DNA of 64,000 bases from Brackiella oedipodis DSM 13743 (GTDB lineage Bacteria > Pseudomonadota > Gammaproteobacteria > Burkholderiales > Burkholderiaceae_B). The DNA lies in the NCBI RefSeq assembly GCF_000621025.1, contig NZ_KK211206.1, positions 177,924-241,923 of the forward strand, given 5' to 3'. How positions within the stretch are numbered: the stretch's first letter is position 1; every line of letters begins with the position of its first letter. Made by a program: the position numbers and the translations under genes. Shown one piece after another: positions 1-9,101 of this stretch. The notes under the pieces were generated by a model. It saw nothing but the letters and a program-made list of their open reading frames with translations. It had not been told where the DNA came from and searched no databases.

Positions 1-1
1 A

Positions 2-382
2 AAATCCGACACATCCAAAAACAAAAAAAGTAACCATACGATTGCTGACAAGGATCGTACTGACGATGGCAGTAAAGCCTTAGCCTTATTGCAAGGTAAG
101 TCTGTGAGCAAAGCGACGCCATCACAATCTAACAAAACCGTGACATCAGGCTCTTATAACGTGCAAGTTGGTTCATTTACATCAGCGGCCGATGCCCGTG
201 CGCAACGCGATAAATTGCGTAGTAAAGGGGTCTCCGATGCTTATGTGCAAGTTGCACAAGTCAGTGGCAAACCGGTATATCGCTTACGCATTGGGCCTTT
301 CTCATCTAAGGAATCAGCACAGGCCACGCAAACCCGTGTTAGAGCGCTTAACTTCCCCGATAGTTTTGTCACGGGTAACTAA
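2..382 (+). CDS. SPOR-domain cell-division protein (DedD-like), 5' end outside window
   Basis: The reading frame is open from the first bases of the window, so this is the C-terminal part of a longer protein. An internal TTG at 89 could be mistaken for a start. After a polar Lys/Ser/Asp-rich linker comes a SPOR domain (from YNVQVGSF to the end, about 70 residues) with the family's two QVGSF/RIGPF-type strands. SPOR domains bind denuded glycan at the division septum; the missing N-terminus would be expected to hold a membrane anchor. In Burkholderiales a DedD-like SPOR gene commonly sits directly before cvpA and purF, as here (8-bp gap to cvpA). The SPOR assignment is firm; the name DedD rests on context. 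Confidence 0.85.
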   Translation, partial: KSDTSKNKKSNHTIADKDRTDDGSKALALLQGKSVSKATPSQSNKTVTSGSYNVQVGSFTSAADARAQRDKLRSKGVSDAYVQVAQVSGKPVYRLRIGPFSSKESAQATQTRVRALNFPDSFVTGN

Positions 383-390
383 TACAAATA

Positions 391-879
391 GTGACTATTT
401 TTGATTTTATTGTCCTCGGAATTATTGCAGCTTCAGGTCTACTGGGGCTCTTCCGAGGATTTTTTAAAGAAGTCATCTCATTGGTGGCATTTATCCTTAG
501 TTTCATGGGGGCATTGCGCTGGGGGCCATGGCTCATGCCCAGTCTAGGTCAATGGTTGACGCATCCCTTAGTCAATATGGCCGTATCCTATGTCGTCGTG
601 TTTTTTGTGGTGCTGTTAGTGATTGGCTTAGTCAATCGTTTGTTAGCTACTTTCCTCAAGGCAACAGGGCTCACGCCTGCAGATAAGGGTCTGGGATTTT
701 TCTTCGGTATTATGCGTGGTGTGATCATTGTCTTAATTCTTGTGATGATTGCGGGTTTTACGCATTTACCTCAGGAGCCGTGGTGGCAAACAGCGCAATT
801 TTCGCCGATGGCGGTCGATGCCGTGCAATTTATCAAAGCACAGTTACCGGCTCCTCTAGCGAGTTATCTACCATATTAA
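391..879 (+). CDS. cvpA: CvpA family inner-membrane protein
   Basis: 162 residues, the same length as E. coli CvpA, with four hydrophobic segments and the family's N-terminal pattern (DFIVLGIIAASGLLGLFRGFFKE). CvpA is an inner-membrane protein first linked to colicin V production and later to envelope homeostasis. It starts at GTG, 8 bp after the SPOR gene, with no strong ribosome site, which suggests translational coupling. purF follows 23 bp downstream, the conserved cvpA-purF pair. Confidence 0.92.
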   Translation: MTIFDFIVLGIIAASGLLGLFRGFFKEVISLVAFILSFMGALRWGPWLMPSLGQWLTHPLVNMAVSYVVVFFVVLLVIGLVNRLLATFLKATGLTPADKGLGFFFGIMRGVIIVLILVMIAGFTHLPQEPWWQTAQFSPMAVDAVQFIKAQLPAPLASYLPY

Positions 880-902
880 TTTTTATTCAATAGGTCAGAG
901 TT

Positions 903-2405
903 ATGTGTGGTGTTATTGGTGTGGCAGGCGCTTCACCCGTTAATCAATTAATTTATGATGCTTTGTTGCTTTTACAACATCGCGGCCAGGACGCGGCTGG
1001 TATAGCGACAGAGAGTAATCGTAACTTTAATATTTTTAAGTCACAGGGTCTGGTGCGTGATGTGTTTCGCACCCGTAATATGCGGTCTTTACCTGGCAAT
1101 GCTGGCATTGGTCAAGTACGCTACCCAACGGCCGGCTCGAGTGAGAGTGAACTAGAGGCGCAACCGTTCTATGTGAATGCGCCATTTGGTATTACCTTTG
1201 CGCACAATGGTAATCTTACAAACTGGAAACAATTGCGTCAGTCTTTGTTTACAGTGGATCGCCGTCATATCAATACCAATTCTGACTCTGAAGTCTTGCT
1301 CAATGTATTGGCGCATCAACTACAAACAGCCAATCAAAGTAATCGCTTAACGTCAGCAGAAATTTTTAATGCGATTGCGGCGCTGCACAAGCGTGTTAAG
1401 GGCGCTTATGCCGTAGTTGCACAGATTGCAGGCTATGGCATGATTGCTTTTAGAGATCCATTTGGCATTCGTCCCTTGTGTATAGGCAAACATGAGAGCA
1501 AGCACGGCACCGAATGGATGTTTGCTTCCGAATCTGTGGCACTCGAGGGCAGTGGCTTTGATTTTGTACGTGATGTCGAACCTGGTGAATGCGTTTTTGT
1601 GGATAAGGAAGGTCAACTGACCGCACAACAATGCGCCGACAATCCAATTCTCACGCCTTGTATTTTTGAATATATTTACTTTGCTCGGCCTGATTCAACC
1701 ATTGATGGCATCAATGTGTATAACGCACGTTTGCGGATGGGTGAATACCTGGCCGATAAAGTCGCTCGTGAATTACCTTTAGGCAATATTGATGTGGTGA
1801 TGCCGATCCCTGATTCCTCTCGACCTGCTGCCATGCAATTGGCAGCTCGCCTAGACTTAGAGTATCGTGAAGGCTTTATTAAGAATCGCTATGTGGGTCG
1901 CACCTTTATTATGCCAGGTCAGGAAGTACGCAAAAAGTCCGTGCGCCAAAAACTCAATGCCATGAGTGTAGAGTTCAAAGACAAAAATGTACTCTTGGTT
2001 GACGATTCTATTGTGCGTGGTACCACCAGTCGCGAAATCGTGAATATGGCACGCCAAGCGGGGGCCAAAAAAGTCTATTTTGCTTCGGCAGCACCTGCTG
2101 TTCGCTACCCGAATGTTTATGGTATTGATATGCCGCTACAAGAGGATTTAATTGCCTACGGCAAAACCACTGATGAAGTTCGTGCCGAAATTGGCGCTGA
2201 TGGTTTGGTCTATCAAAGTCTGGACGACCTCAAAAAAGCCTTACAAGAAATCAATCCAGCGATCCAACAATTTGATTGTTCTTGCTTTGATGGTAATTAT
2301 GTGACGGGCGATATTGACCAAGTCTATCTGCAAGAATTGGCCCAAAGTCGTCGTGCCCAAAAAGCGCAAGCAGGCAAACAAACCAATATGGGTTACAGCG
2401 GTTAA
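903..2405 (+). CDS. purF: Amidophosphoribosyltransferase
   Basis: Catalyses the first committed step of purine synthesis, PRPP plus glutamine to phosphoribosylamine, in the cytoplasm. Cys2 directly after Met is the N-terminal nucleophile of the class II glutamine amidotransferase domain, exposed when Met is removed; HNGNLTN lies near residues 101-107. The phosphoribosyltransferase domain carries the PRPP loop [14 protein letters not shown] at about 363-376. Length 500 residues, typical of the short proteobacterial type without a propeptide. Last gene of the SPOR-cvpA-purF unit; a strong terminator follows 28 bp after the stop. Confidence 0.98.
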   Translation: MCGVIGVAGASPVNQLIYDALLLLQHRGQDAAGIATESNRNFNIFKSQGLVRDVFRTRNMRSLPGNAGIGQVRYPTAGSSESELEAQPFYVNAPFGITFAHNGNLTNWKQLRQSLFTVDRRHINTNSDSEVLLNVLAHQLQTANQSNRLTSAEIFNAIAALHKRVKGAYAVVAQIAGYGMIAFRDPFGIRPLCIGKHESKHGTEWMFASESVALEGSGFDFVRDVEPGECVFVDKEGQLTAQQCADNPILTPCIFEYIYFARPDSTIDGINVYNARLRMGEYLADKVARELPLGNIDVVMPIPDSSRPAAMQLAARLDLEYREGFIKNRYVGRTFIMPGQEVRKKSVRQKLNAMSVEFKDKNVLLVDDSIVRGTTSREIVNMARQAGAKKVYFASAAPAVRYPNVYGIDMPLQEDLIAYGKTTDEVRAEIGADGLVYQSLDDLKKALQEINPAIQQFDCSCFDGNYVTGDIDQVYLQELAQSRRAQKAQAGKQTNMGYSG

Positions 2406-2433
2406 GCACAGCCCCATAATAGTAGCTATTTGC

Positions 2434-2465
2434 ACCGTCGTACTTCGCTGTACGACGGTTTTTTT
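2434..2465 (+). terminator. Rho-independent terminator after purF
   Basis: Perfect 10-bp stem ACCGTCGTAC/GTACGACGGT (2434-2443 with 2450-2459), loop TTCGCT, then a run of seven T. Ends the SPOR-cvpA-purF unit. Confidence 0.93.
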
Positions 2466-2535
2466 ATAAAAAACTAGCCGACAAGCCTCTTAAAAAACAA
2501 TCTAAAATTCTTTATACTAAATTAATAAATGCAAA

Positions 2536-2542
2536 AAGGAGG
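2536..2542 (+). promoter_or_regulatory. Strong ribosome binding site that fixes the dehydrogenase start
   Basis: AAGGAGG lies 4 bases before the ATG at 2547. The in-frame ATG at 2529 lies upstream of this site and has no comparable signal, so the longer 381-residue reading is unlikely. Confidence 0.75.
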
Positions 2543-2546
2543 CCTT

Positions 2547-3674
2547 ATGAAAACCAAAGCGGCTGTCTTACACGAAATGGCATTAAGCAAACCCTATGCC
2601 CATAGCCAACCACTACGCATCCAAGAGCTAGAGCTTGATCCTCCCGGCCCCAATGAAGTACTTATTAAGATCGGGGCCGCCGGTCTTTGTCACTCCGATC
2701 TTTCTGTGATTAATGGCAGTCGCCCTAGGCCCCTGCCTATGGCTCTTGGCCACGAAGCGGCGGGTGAGATCATAGAAGTAGGTTCAGGGGTCAAAGGCTT
2801 CGAGCCTGGCGATCACGTGGTCTGTGTTTTTGTGCCGAGCTGCGGTCACTGCTTACCCTGTCGCAAAGGACGGCCAGCACTGTGTGAGCCCGGTGCTCAA
2901 GCCAATGCCAAGGGCGAGATGCTAGACGGCGGCATCCGTTTGCATGATCATGGCGACGATATTAAACACCATATCGGGGTCTCCGGTTTTGCACAATATG
3001 CCGTGGTATCAGAAAACTCAATTGTCAAAGTCGATCCTAGTATACCTTTCGAGAAACTCGCGGTTTTTGGTTGTGCCGTGATCACGGGGGTTGGAGCGGT
3101 GGTCAATACAGCCAAGATCGAAGCAGGCAGTACGGTTGCCGTGGTGGGGCTAGGAGGTGTTGGTTTGGCAGCTGTGCTTGGCGCCATCATGGCAGGCGCA
3201 AGTCAAGTGATCGCCCTCGATGTCAATGCCCAAAAACTGCAACTTGCGCAAGAGCTGGGGGCTACCGCTTGTTTTAATGTCACTCAGGATGATGTTCTCG
3301 AGCGCATCCAAGCTCTCACGCCAGGTGGCGTCGATTATGCGATTGAAACCGCCGGCGTAGTTACCGCCCTTGAGATGGCTTATGCCATTACCTGTATTGG
3401 GGGCACCACAGTGACCGCTGGCTTACCTGACCCCAAAGAGAAATTCGCGGTGCAGCAAGTCAGTCTGACCGCTCAAGAACGCACGATCAAAGGTTCTTAT
3501 GTTGGCAGTTGCGTGCCCATGCGCGATATCCCACGCTTTATTGAACTCTACAAACAAGGCCGTTTGCCAGTGGATAAACTGATCACTGATGTTCTGAAAC
3601 TCGAAGACATTAACGAGGGCTTTGATCGTCTCGATCAAGGACAAGCCGCTCGTTTAATTGTGACGATGGATTAA
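2547..3674 (+). CDS. Zinc-dependent alcohol dehydrogenase, class III-like MDR family
   Basis: 375-residue medium-chain dehydrogenase/reductase. Catalytic zinc ligands are visible: Cys48 (GLCHSD), His69-Glu70 (GHE) and a Cys in VFGCAVITG. The structural zinc set is Cys99, Cys102, Cys105 and Cys113. The Rossmann motif GLGGVG is followed by a strand ending in Asp (ALDVN), which in this family favours NAD+ over NADP+. It resembles the group around glutathione-dependent formaldehyde dehydrogenase, but the substrate cannot be read from sequence. Monocistronic between two terminators; not part of the purine unit. Start chosen by the AAGGAGG site. Confidence 0.88.
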   Translation: MKTKAAVLHEMALSKPYAHSQPLRIQELELDPPGPNEVLIKIGAAGLCHSDLSVINGSRPRPLPMALGHEAAGEIIEVGSGVKGFEPGDHVVCVFVPSCGHCLPCRKGRPALCEPGAQANAKGEMLDGGIRLHDHGDDIKHHIGVSGFAQYAVVSENSIVKVDPSIPFEKLAVFGCAVITGVGAVVNTAKIEAGSTVAVVGLGGVGLAAVLGAIMAGASQVIALDVNAQKLQLAQELGATACFNVTQDDVLERIQALTPGGVDYAIETAGVVTALEMAYAITCIGGTTVTAGLPDPKEKFAVQQVSLTAQERTIKGSYVGSCVPMRDIPRFIELYKQGRLPVDKLITDVLKLEDINEGFDRLDQGQAARLIVTMD

Positions 3675-3687
3675 GCCTCTAGAAACT

Positions 3688-3719
3688 AAAAAGGACGGTC
3701 TGCAATGACCGTCCTTTTT
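3688..3719. terminator. Bidirectional terminator between adh and dsbB
   Basis: 10-bp stem AAGGACGGTC/GACCGTCCTT (3691-3700 with 3707-3716), loop TGCAAT, with T on the right and A on the left. It can serve both the plus-strand dehydrogenase and the minus-strand map-glnD-marC-dsbB run. Confidence 0.9.
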
Positions 3720-3734
3720 TGTGTGGTTGAACCC

Positions 3735-4208
3735 CTAATTTTTGCGCAAGAGCGCGACAAACCCCAAAATGGCGATCAAGGCAAAGAGGAGTAGGGCCCA
3801 CATAGAATACGGTAAGCCTAGGAATTTGACATCGGCGTCACTGCAAGAGGCATAAATACCAAATAACCATGGGGCAATACTATCTAAATGGGTGGTGCGA
3901 CTCATGAATTCATCCGCAAAACTCATATCGCAAGAGAACATATGGGCGGCGACATTATGCTGATACCAAGCCGCAATCGCACCACTAATCCCTAATAAGG
4001 CCGTCAAAAAAGCAAATAAGCGTTTGACCATACTAGGCAAAAGATTGCTGACCAAACAAATCACAGCAATAATGAGTAATACGAAACGTTGCAATACGCA
4101 CCAAGCGCAGGGGTTCATATCAAACACGTACTGAGTGATGAGGGCAAAACCCACCGCAGCGAGTGAAAGGACAGCAGTTGTATTGAGGATTTTTGATGTT
4201 GTGATCAT
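3735..4208 (-). CDS. dsbB: Disulfide bond formation protein B
   Basis: Inner-membrane quinone reductase that reoxidises DsbA. 157 residues with four hydrophobic segments. The first periplasmic loop has Cys34-Ala-Trp-Cys37, the pair that passes electrons to quinone. The second loop has Cys93 and Cys122, the pair that reacts with DsbA. Last gene of the map-glnD-marC-dsbB run, 9 bp after marC and followed by a bidirectional terminator. Confidence 0.93.
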   Translation of the reverse strand: MITTSKILNTTAVLSLAAVGFALITQYVFDMNPCAWCVLQRFVLLIIAVICLVSNLLPSMVKRLFAFLTALLGISGAIAAWYQHNVAAHMFSCDMSFADEFMSRTTHLDSIAPWLFGIYASCSDADVKFLGLPYSMWALLLFALIAILGFVALLRKN

Positions 4209-4217
4209 CGCTAAAAT

Positions 4218-4892
4218 TTAGACACCCATTTGAGTGGCAAGAATATGCGCTAATTCTTGCACACCACTCCAGATAATTTGTACACCTAAACAAAGTAAAA
4301 TAAATGCTGCCAAGCGCATAAAGACCGCCGCGCCTGTATGGCCTAAACGGTGCATTAACTTGGCTGCATAACGTGTACACACAAAAATAATAAAGCCGAT
4401 CACAGCACATGCCGCTGCAATACCTACGCTAAACAAACCCTGATTGGTCAATGTATCTTTGGGCATGTTGGTGGCCACGGTTAAGGCAATGGCGAGCGTT
4501 CCTGGCCCACAAATAAGCGGGAAAGTGAAAGGAAAAAAAGCATTGCTTTTGGCTTTTTCGAAAGTGAAATTCTCTATAATGGATTGGTTTTCGGTATCGT
4601 CGGGGTCTTCGGCGTTGAGTAGCTTCCAAGAGCTAGCGACCACCAGTAAACCACCACCGACCTGTACGATAGGAATTGAAATACCGAATAAGCGCAACAC
4701 CATATTGCCAAGCAGCGCAGTACAGACCAAAAGTAGAAAGACATTCCAACCAAGAATTTTGGATAATTGCGCACGTGTTTGATTAGACGCCCCTTGAGTG
4801 ATGGTCAAAAATATTGGAATAATTGCCAGGGGGTTCAAAATCGGCAGCACCGTACCAAAAAAAAGAAAAAATCCGGATGAAAGGGCAGTCAT
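4218..4892 (-). CDS. MarC family integral membrane protein
   Basis: 224 residues, about six membrane segments, with the conserved N-terminal region LPILNPLAIIPIFL of the MarC/UPF0056 family. Function is unknown; the old link to multiple antibiotic resistance was not upheld. Lies 7 bp after glnD and 9 bp before dsbB on the same strand, so probably co-transcribed with them. Confidence 0.88.
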   Translation of the reverse strand: MTALSSGFFLFFGTVLPILNPLAIIPIFLTITQGASNQTRAQLSKILGWNVFLLLVCTALLGNMVLRLFGISIPIVQVGGGLLVVASSWKLLNAEDPDDTENQSIIENFTFEKAKSNAFFPFTFPLICGPGTLAIALTVATNMPKDTLTNQGLFSVGIAAACAVIGFIIFVCTRYAAKLMHRLGHTGAAVFMRLAAFILLCLGVQIIWSGVQELAHILATQMGV

Positions 4893-4899
4893 AAACTCT

Positions 4900-7521
4900 C
4901 TAATTATTGTTAGACACAGATTGTGGAAGAAAACTATTCAGAGTTTCCATAATATCATGTTCAAAAGGCAATTGTAATCTTGGCTCCTTCAGAATATCAC
5001 CGTCGATCACAAACACATCCTCAACCCGCTCGCCCAAAGTTAGAATCCGCGCCATATGCAGATTGACTTTATGCTTATTAAATAATTGAGCAAGCGCATA
5101 CAAAATGCCAGGTGAGTCTGTGGTCATAATTTGTAAACGCCAGGCATTGGCCAGCTCATCGGTCTCGAGTACCAAACGAGGTTTGATCGGGAAGGTGCGA
5201 GAACGGCGCACACTTGAATAAATGGGGATCGTAGGTTGATATCTCACAAGATCTGTAGGCAAGGCGGTTTGATTTTGCAGACGATCGTGTAAGCCCTTTT
5301 CTAATTCCCTCAGATAGTTGTCAGTTGGAGCTTCAAGATGCTGTGGTCGTTCAAGGATAAAGCTATCGAGCACATAGCCATTGTTACTGGTATGAATCTG
5401 CGCCTCAATCACATTTATTTTTTGCTCATAAAAAAAGCGCACAATGTGTTCAAATAAGCTGGCCTGATCCTTTGTAAAGACCATGACCTGCAAATCACTC
5501 TGACTTTCTAGCTCGCGGGCTCTGACAATCGTATCGGTATAAGGTAATTTGTCAAATAACTTGCGTGTATGCCAGGCAATATCACTGGCTTGCGTGCGCA
5601 AGAAATAGGCTTCACCCATACTACGCCAAAAGGCTTCACGTTCAGCCTGACCAATGCCTTGCGCCTCTAGCAGCTGAATTGCTTTTTTCTGTCTTAGCGT
5701 CAATATGGCTTCACGATCCATTTGTTTGCCATTAAAGACGCTAAGGGCAATTTCGTATAGGTTTTGTAAGAGTTTGCTTTTCCAGGCATTCCAAACGCGT
5801 GGGCTTGTGCCGCGCATATCGGCGATCGTGAGCATGTATAACGCGGCCAAACGATAGGGAGTTTTGACGATATCACAAAATTGTTGAATGACCTTAGCAT
5901 CAGAAAGGTCTCGTTTTTGGGCGGTCATCGACATGAGTAAATGATATTTGACCAGAAACTCCAATAAATTCACTTCATCTTGATTGAGATTATGGGCTTG
6001 AGCGAATTTTTTGACCTCCTGGGCCCCCAGTAAGGAGTGGTCACCACCGCGTCCCTTGGCAATATCATGAAAAAGAGCTGCTAAGTACAAAAGCCAGATT
6101 TTGTCGAATTCCGCCGCGAGGCGGTTAGCCAAGGGATGATCCTGCGCAAACTCCGCCATCGTAAAGCGCCGAATATTGCGAAGAACCATTAGAGAGTGCT
6201 GGTCGACGGTATAGATATGCACTAAGTCATGCTGCATTTGCCCAGTAATTTTACGAAAAGCCGGAATATAGGCGGGCAAAATATCCAAAAAGGCCATGCG
6301 TCTCAGCGCATGCACAATGCCACTGCGTTGTTTAAGAATCTGCAAAAACAACCAATGATTGATGGGATTTTTACGAAATTGGGCGTCAATTTGGTGTCGA
6401 GAACTATAAATCAGGCGCTGCGCATTCACCGTAAAATTAGATAAATCAGGGTGTTGCTGCAAGACTAGAAAAATCTTAAGTAGTAATTGTGGTTTTCTCT
6501 GGAAGATATCCTGATAACGCACATCGAGCAAGGAACCAACACTTTTGAAGTCTTCATCGATGATTTGCTCACCACGATGATCTTTGAAAAGCATAAGTTC
6601 CATATTTTGCATGGTAAATTGCGTCAAAATATAAGCAATTTTGGCATTGAGATAATAGCGCTGCATAAAGACTTCGCTAGGGCGCTTACTCATGTGTTTT
6701 TTGATGTGATAGACCTCAGCCAGTTGCGGTTGCAGATGGAATAAAAGTCGATCGTCGCGTTTTTTTTGTAATAAATGCACCTCAATACGTAAGCGTTGCA
6801 GGGCATGCTCGATTTTTTGGATTTGTTTGACTTCGGCCTCTGTCATTAAGTTGGCATCATGTAAATTACGCCAACCCGGCGCGATGCCGCAAGCGGAAGC
6901 GAGCCATTGCAAGGTCTGCAAATCACGCAAACCTCCCGGCGATTCTTTGCAATTGGGCTCTAATTCAAACGGGGTATCCTTGTATTGAGCATGACGCTTT
7001 TGTAGTTCTAGTTTTTTATCCAGAAAAAACCGTTTGGGATTGAGTTGCGCGCGAAAACGTCCGAATAACTGGCGGTATAGGCGCTTATCACCCAACAAAA
7101 AACGCATTTCCAGGAGGCTAGTCGCGACAGTAATATCTTGCTCGGCCTGTTCAAGACAGTCATCTAGTGTGCGTACGCTATGACCCACATGTAAGCCCAT
7201 ATCCCAAAGGGAGGAGATAAATTGCTCTAATTGCTCTTGCTCAGGAGCGCTAGCGGGTTTACGCAACAAAATGAGCAGATCAATATCCGAGTATGGATAC
7301 AGCTCACCCCGGCCATAACCGCCCACTGCACACAAACTGGCCTGATGCGGTAAGGGCACCAGGGCATGCAGTTGCTTGAGCGCTTGATCGATATGTTTGC
7401 GCAGTGTGATCAGCAGATTGTCTGGGCGCAGGCGCTTGTTTTGATACAGAGTGATGGCATCCGCTTGTTGTTGCGCAATGATTTGACGTAAGGCCTGTAA
7501 TTGTTGAAATTTATCCATCAC
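4900..7521 (-). CDS. glnD: Bifunctional uridylyltransferase/uridylyl-removing enzyme GlnD
   Basis: Nitrogen sensor that uridylylates PII proteins when glutamine is low and removes UMP when it is high. 873 residues, the normal length. The nucleotidyltransferase domain has GGYGRGELYPYSDID at about 67-81, including the catalytic Asp pair. The HD hydrolase motif His485-Asp486 is in LAALFHDIAKG. Two C-terminal ACT domains (about 690-735 and 800-845) bind glutamine. Starts 12 bp after map, as in many Burkholderiales. Met1 and Met2 are both possible starts. Confidence 0.97.
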   Translation of the reverse strand: MMDKFQQLQALRQIIAQQQADAITLYQNKRLRPDNLLITLRKHIDQALKQLHALVPLPHQASLCAVGGYGRGELYPYSDIDLLILLRKPASAPEQEQLEQFISSLWDMGLHVGHSVRTLDDCLEQAEQDITVATSLLEMRFLLGDKRLYRQLFGRFRAQLNPKRFFLDKKLELQKRHAQYKDTPFELEPNCKESPGGLRDLQTLQWLASACGIAPGWRNLHDANLMTEAEVKQIQKIEHALQRLRIEVHLLQKKRDDRLLFHLQPQLAEVYHIKKHMSKRPSEVFMQRYYLNAKIAYILTQFTMQNMELMLFKDHRGEQIIDEDFKSVGSLLDVRYQDIFQRKPQLLLKIFLVLQQHPDLSNFTVNAQRLIYSSRHQIDAQFRKNPINHWLFLQILKQRSGIVHALRRMAFLDILPAYIPAFRKITGQMQHDLVHIYTVDQHSLMVLRNIRRFTMAEFAQDHPLANRLAAEFDKIWLLYLAALFHDIAKGRGGDHSLLGAQEVKKFAQAHNLNQDEVNLLEFLVKYHLLMSMTAQKRDLSDAKVIQQFCDIVKTPYRLAALYMLTIADMRGTSPRVWNAWKSKLLQNLYEIALSVFNGKQMDREAILTLRQKKAIQLLEAQGIGQAEREAFWRSMGEAYFLRTQASDIAWHTRKLFDKLPYTDTIVRARELESQSDLQVMVFTKDQASLFEHIVRFFYEQKINVIEAQIHTSNNGYVLDSFILERPQHLEAPTDNYLRELEKGLHDRLQNQTALPTDLVRYQPTIPIYSSVRRSRTFPIKPRLVLETDELANAWRLQIMTTDSPGILYALAQLFNKHKVNLHMARILTLGERVEDVFVIDGDILKEPRLQLPFEHDIMETLNSFLPQSVSNNN

Positions 7522-7533
7522 TCTGTGCTTGTC

Positions 7534-8331
7534 TTAGGATTGGATGAGTGCTGGAGCAGGTCGCATGCCAGGCGACGTCGTTAAGACCTCATAACCGTCG
7601 GCAGTGACAATAATTTGATGCTCCCATTGCGCAGATAAGCTGTGATCCTTGGTCACCACCGTCCATTCATCACCAAGCACTTTGAGTGCGGCTTTGCCGG
7701 CATTAATCATTGGCTCAATCGTAAACACCATCCCCTCTTTGAGAATAACACCCGTGCCAGCTCGACCATAATGCAACACTTGTGGTTCTTCGTGGAAGTG
7801 ACGACCAATACCATGGCCACAGTATTCGCGGACTACAGAAAAGCCTTGTGCTTCGGCATGTTGTTGAATGACGTGACCAATATCACCTAGACGTGCGCCA
7901 GGTTTGACCTCGTTTATACCTAACCACATACATTCAAAAGTGGTTTCAATAAGACGTTTAGCAAGAATAGAAGGCTCGCCGACACAGTACATACGACTGG
8001 TGTCACCATACCAACCGTCCTCAATAATCGTAATATCAATATTGAGAATATCGCCTTTTTTGAGGACTTTTGTGCCAGGGATACCGTGACAAATCACATG
8101 ATTGACCGAAGTGCACACATTGCCCGGAAACGGCGGATAGCTAGGTGGACCATAACCGAGGGTGGCAGATTTAATCCCTAGTTCTTTGATTTTGGAGGCG
8201 ACTAACTGGTCAATCTCTAAAGTGGTAATACCCGGTTTAATAAAATCGGTGAGATAATCAAGAATACCCGCTGCTGTTTGGCAGGCCTTGCGGCATGCAG
8301 CAATATCTTCGGGTTTTTTTAGTACAGCCAT
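7534..8331 (-). CDS. map: Methionine aminopeptidase type I
   Basis: Removes the initiator Met from new proteins. 265 residues, pita-bread fold. Expected dinuclear metal ligands are present: Asp99, Asp110, His173 (CGHGIGRHFHEEP), Glu206 (FTIEP) and Glu237 (WEHQ). AGGA lies upstream of the start. First gene of the minus-strand run, divergent from rpsB across a 0.9-kb gap. Confidence 0.97.
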   Translation of the reverse strand: MAVLKKPEDIAACRKACQTAAGILDYLTDFIKPGITTLEIDQLVASKIKELGIKSATLGYGPPSYPPFPGNVCTSVNHVICHGIPGTKVLKKGDILNIDITIIEDGWYGDTSRMYCVGEPSILAKRLIETTFECMWLGINEVKPGARLGDIGHVIQQHAEAQGFSVVREYCGHGIGRHFHEEPQVLHYGRAGTGVILKEGMVFTIEPMINAGKAALKVLGDEWTVVTKDHSLSAQWEHQIIVTADGYEVLTTSPGMRPAPALIQS

Positions 8332-8360
8332 TTGATTGTTTCCTAAAAATAAAATAATCA

Positions 8361-8389
8361 GTTATAATTATGCGCTTTAGCAAGGACAA
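8361..8389 (-). promoter_or_regulatory. Predicted sigma-70 promoter for map-glnD-marC-dsbB
   Basis: On the minus strand, TTGTCC, a 17-bp spacer, then TATAAC. This would give a short leader of about 20-25 nt before map. Predicted by eye only. Confidence 0.5.
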
Positions 8390-8471
8390 AACTAATCTTT
8401 GAATTATAGCCCTATGATCTTAGTCAATTGATTTTAGTAGATTGCTACTAGTCAATAGATGGTTAAATAAG

Positions 8472-8539
8472 GTATTTAATCAAGCTTTATTAACAAAAGA
8501 TTATTTAAAAAGCTTATTTAACAAAGTTATTTAACAAAG
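8472..8539. repeat. Tandem array A: about five 13-bp units, consensus TTATTTAACAAAG
   Basis: Units at 8472-8484, 8487-8499, 8501-8513, 8514-8526 and 8527-8539. The last two are identical; the others differ at a few positions, with 0-2 bp slips between units. Confidence 0.85.
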
Positions 8540-8581
8540 CTTTTTATTGAGTCTGGTTGCTAAGACGATTAATTGACAGAG

Positions 8582-8633
8582 TTGAGTTAATCTAATGAGC
8601 TAATCTATTGAGTTAAGCTATTGAGTCAAGCTT
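8582..8633. repeat. Tandem array B: four 13-bp units, consensus TTGAGTTAATCTA
   Basis: Four contiguous 13-bp units at 8582, 8595, 8608 and 8621, differing at 1-4 positions. The unit sequence differs from array A, but the length is the same. Confidence 0.85.
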
Positions 8634-8655
8634 CATTGACTTTTTTAGATTAATT

Positions 8656-8714
8656 GCTAACTAAAATGTTAACTAAATTGTTAATAAACCGTTAACTGAA
8701 TTGTTAACTAAAGC
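8656..8714. repeat. Tandem array C: five 11-12-bp units, consensus GTTAACTAAATT
   Basis: Units at 8656, 8668, 8680 (11 bp), 8691 and 8703. Three carry the palindrome GTTAAC; the others have GCTAAC and GTTAAT. Confidence 0.85.
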
Positions 8715-8719
8715 ATCTG

Positions 8720-8745
8720 TCACTAATTGCTATCACTAATTGATT
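8720..8745. repeat. Tandem array D: two 13-bp units TCACTAATTG(C/A)T(A/T)
   Basis: Direct repeat at 8720-8732 and 8733-8745, differing only at the last three positions. An inverted copy of its core (AATTAGT) follows at about 8749-8755. Confidence 0.65.
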
Positions 8746-8793
8746 TTCAATTAGTTCAGTTAGAGTTCAGTGAACTCTGTTGCTAATGTTTAT

Positions 8794-8826
8794 TTGATCC
8801 TTAGTTGATCCTTAGTTGATCCTTTA
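8794..8826. repeat. Tandem array E: three 11-bp units TTGATCCTTAG
   Basis: Two perfect contiguous copies (8794-8804, 8805-8815) and a third copy that diverges at the end (8816-8826). Confidence 0.85.
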
Positions 8827-8887
8827 ACGAAGACTTTCTGTGTAAAAGTCATCCCAAAAGGGCATTAATTTATAAGCTTAGCAGCGC

Positions 8888-8916
8888 TTAACTGATTCTT
8901 AGCTCAATATTCTAAT
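8888..8916 (+). promoter_or_regulatory. Possible promoter of the rpsB-tsf operon
   Basis: TTAACT, a 17-bp spacer, then TCTAAT. Transcription from here would give a leader of about 310 nt before rpsB. A weaker alternative is TCGACA-N18-TTTATT at 8992-9021. Not tested. Confidence 0.4.
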
Positions 8917-8939
8917 AAAATAATGGGGTATTCGTAAAG

Positions 8940-8979
8940 CGCCACTAAGTAATTTAGCTTGGTTTTCTACTTACTGGCG
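8940..8979 (+). other. Strong stem-loop in the rpsB leader
   Basis: CGCCACTAAGTA (8940-8951) pairs with TACTTACTGGCG (8968-8979) over 12 positions with one C-C mismatch and a 16-nt loop. No T run follows, so it is not a plain terminator. If the promoter at 8888 is used, it sits near the 5' end of the message, where it could stabilise it or take part in S2 autoregulation. The role is inference. Confidence 0.5.
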
Positions 8980-9080
8980 TTCGCTGGTTGTTCGACAGTA
9001 TTTACGTTCTTATTGTTTATTAGAGCAAGTACAGATTAGGTCTGTTTTCTTTATGGCTTAGTTTTGTTTTTGCTAAATTC

Positions 9081-9101
9081 CAGGCGTTTTGCCTGTTTTT
9101 T
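9081..9101 (+). terminator. Terminator-like hairpin (possible attenuator) in the rpsB leader
   Basis: CAGGC, loop GTTTT, GCCTG, then six T, 134 bp before rpsB. The stem is only 5 bp, so at most partial termination is expected. Confidence 0.4.

Noticed and set aside
8472-8826. CRISPR array
   Set aside because: Units are contiguous, 11-13 bp, without spacers, and no cas genes are present.
8472-8826. Replication origin with iterons
   Set aside because: Iteron-like look, but no DnaA boxes, rep, parAB or dnaA nearby; the setting is a ribosomal operon.
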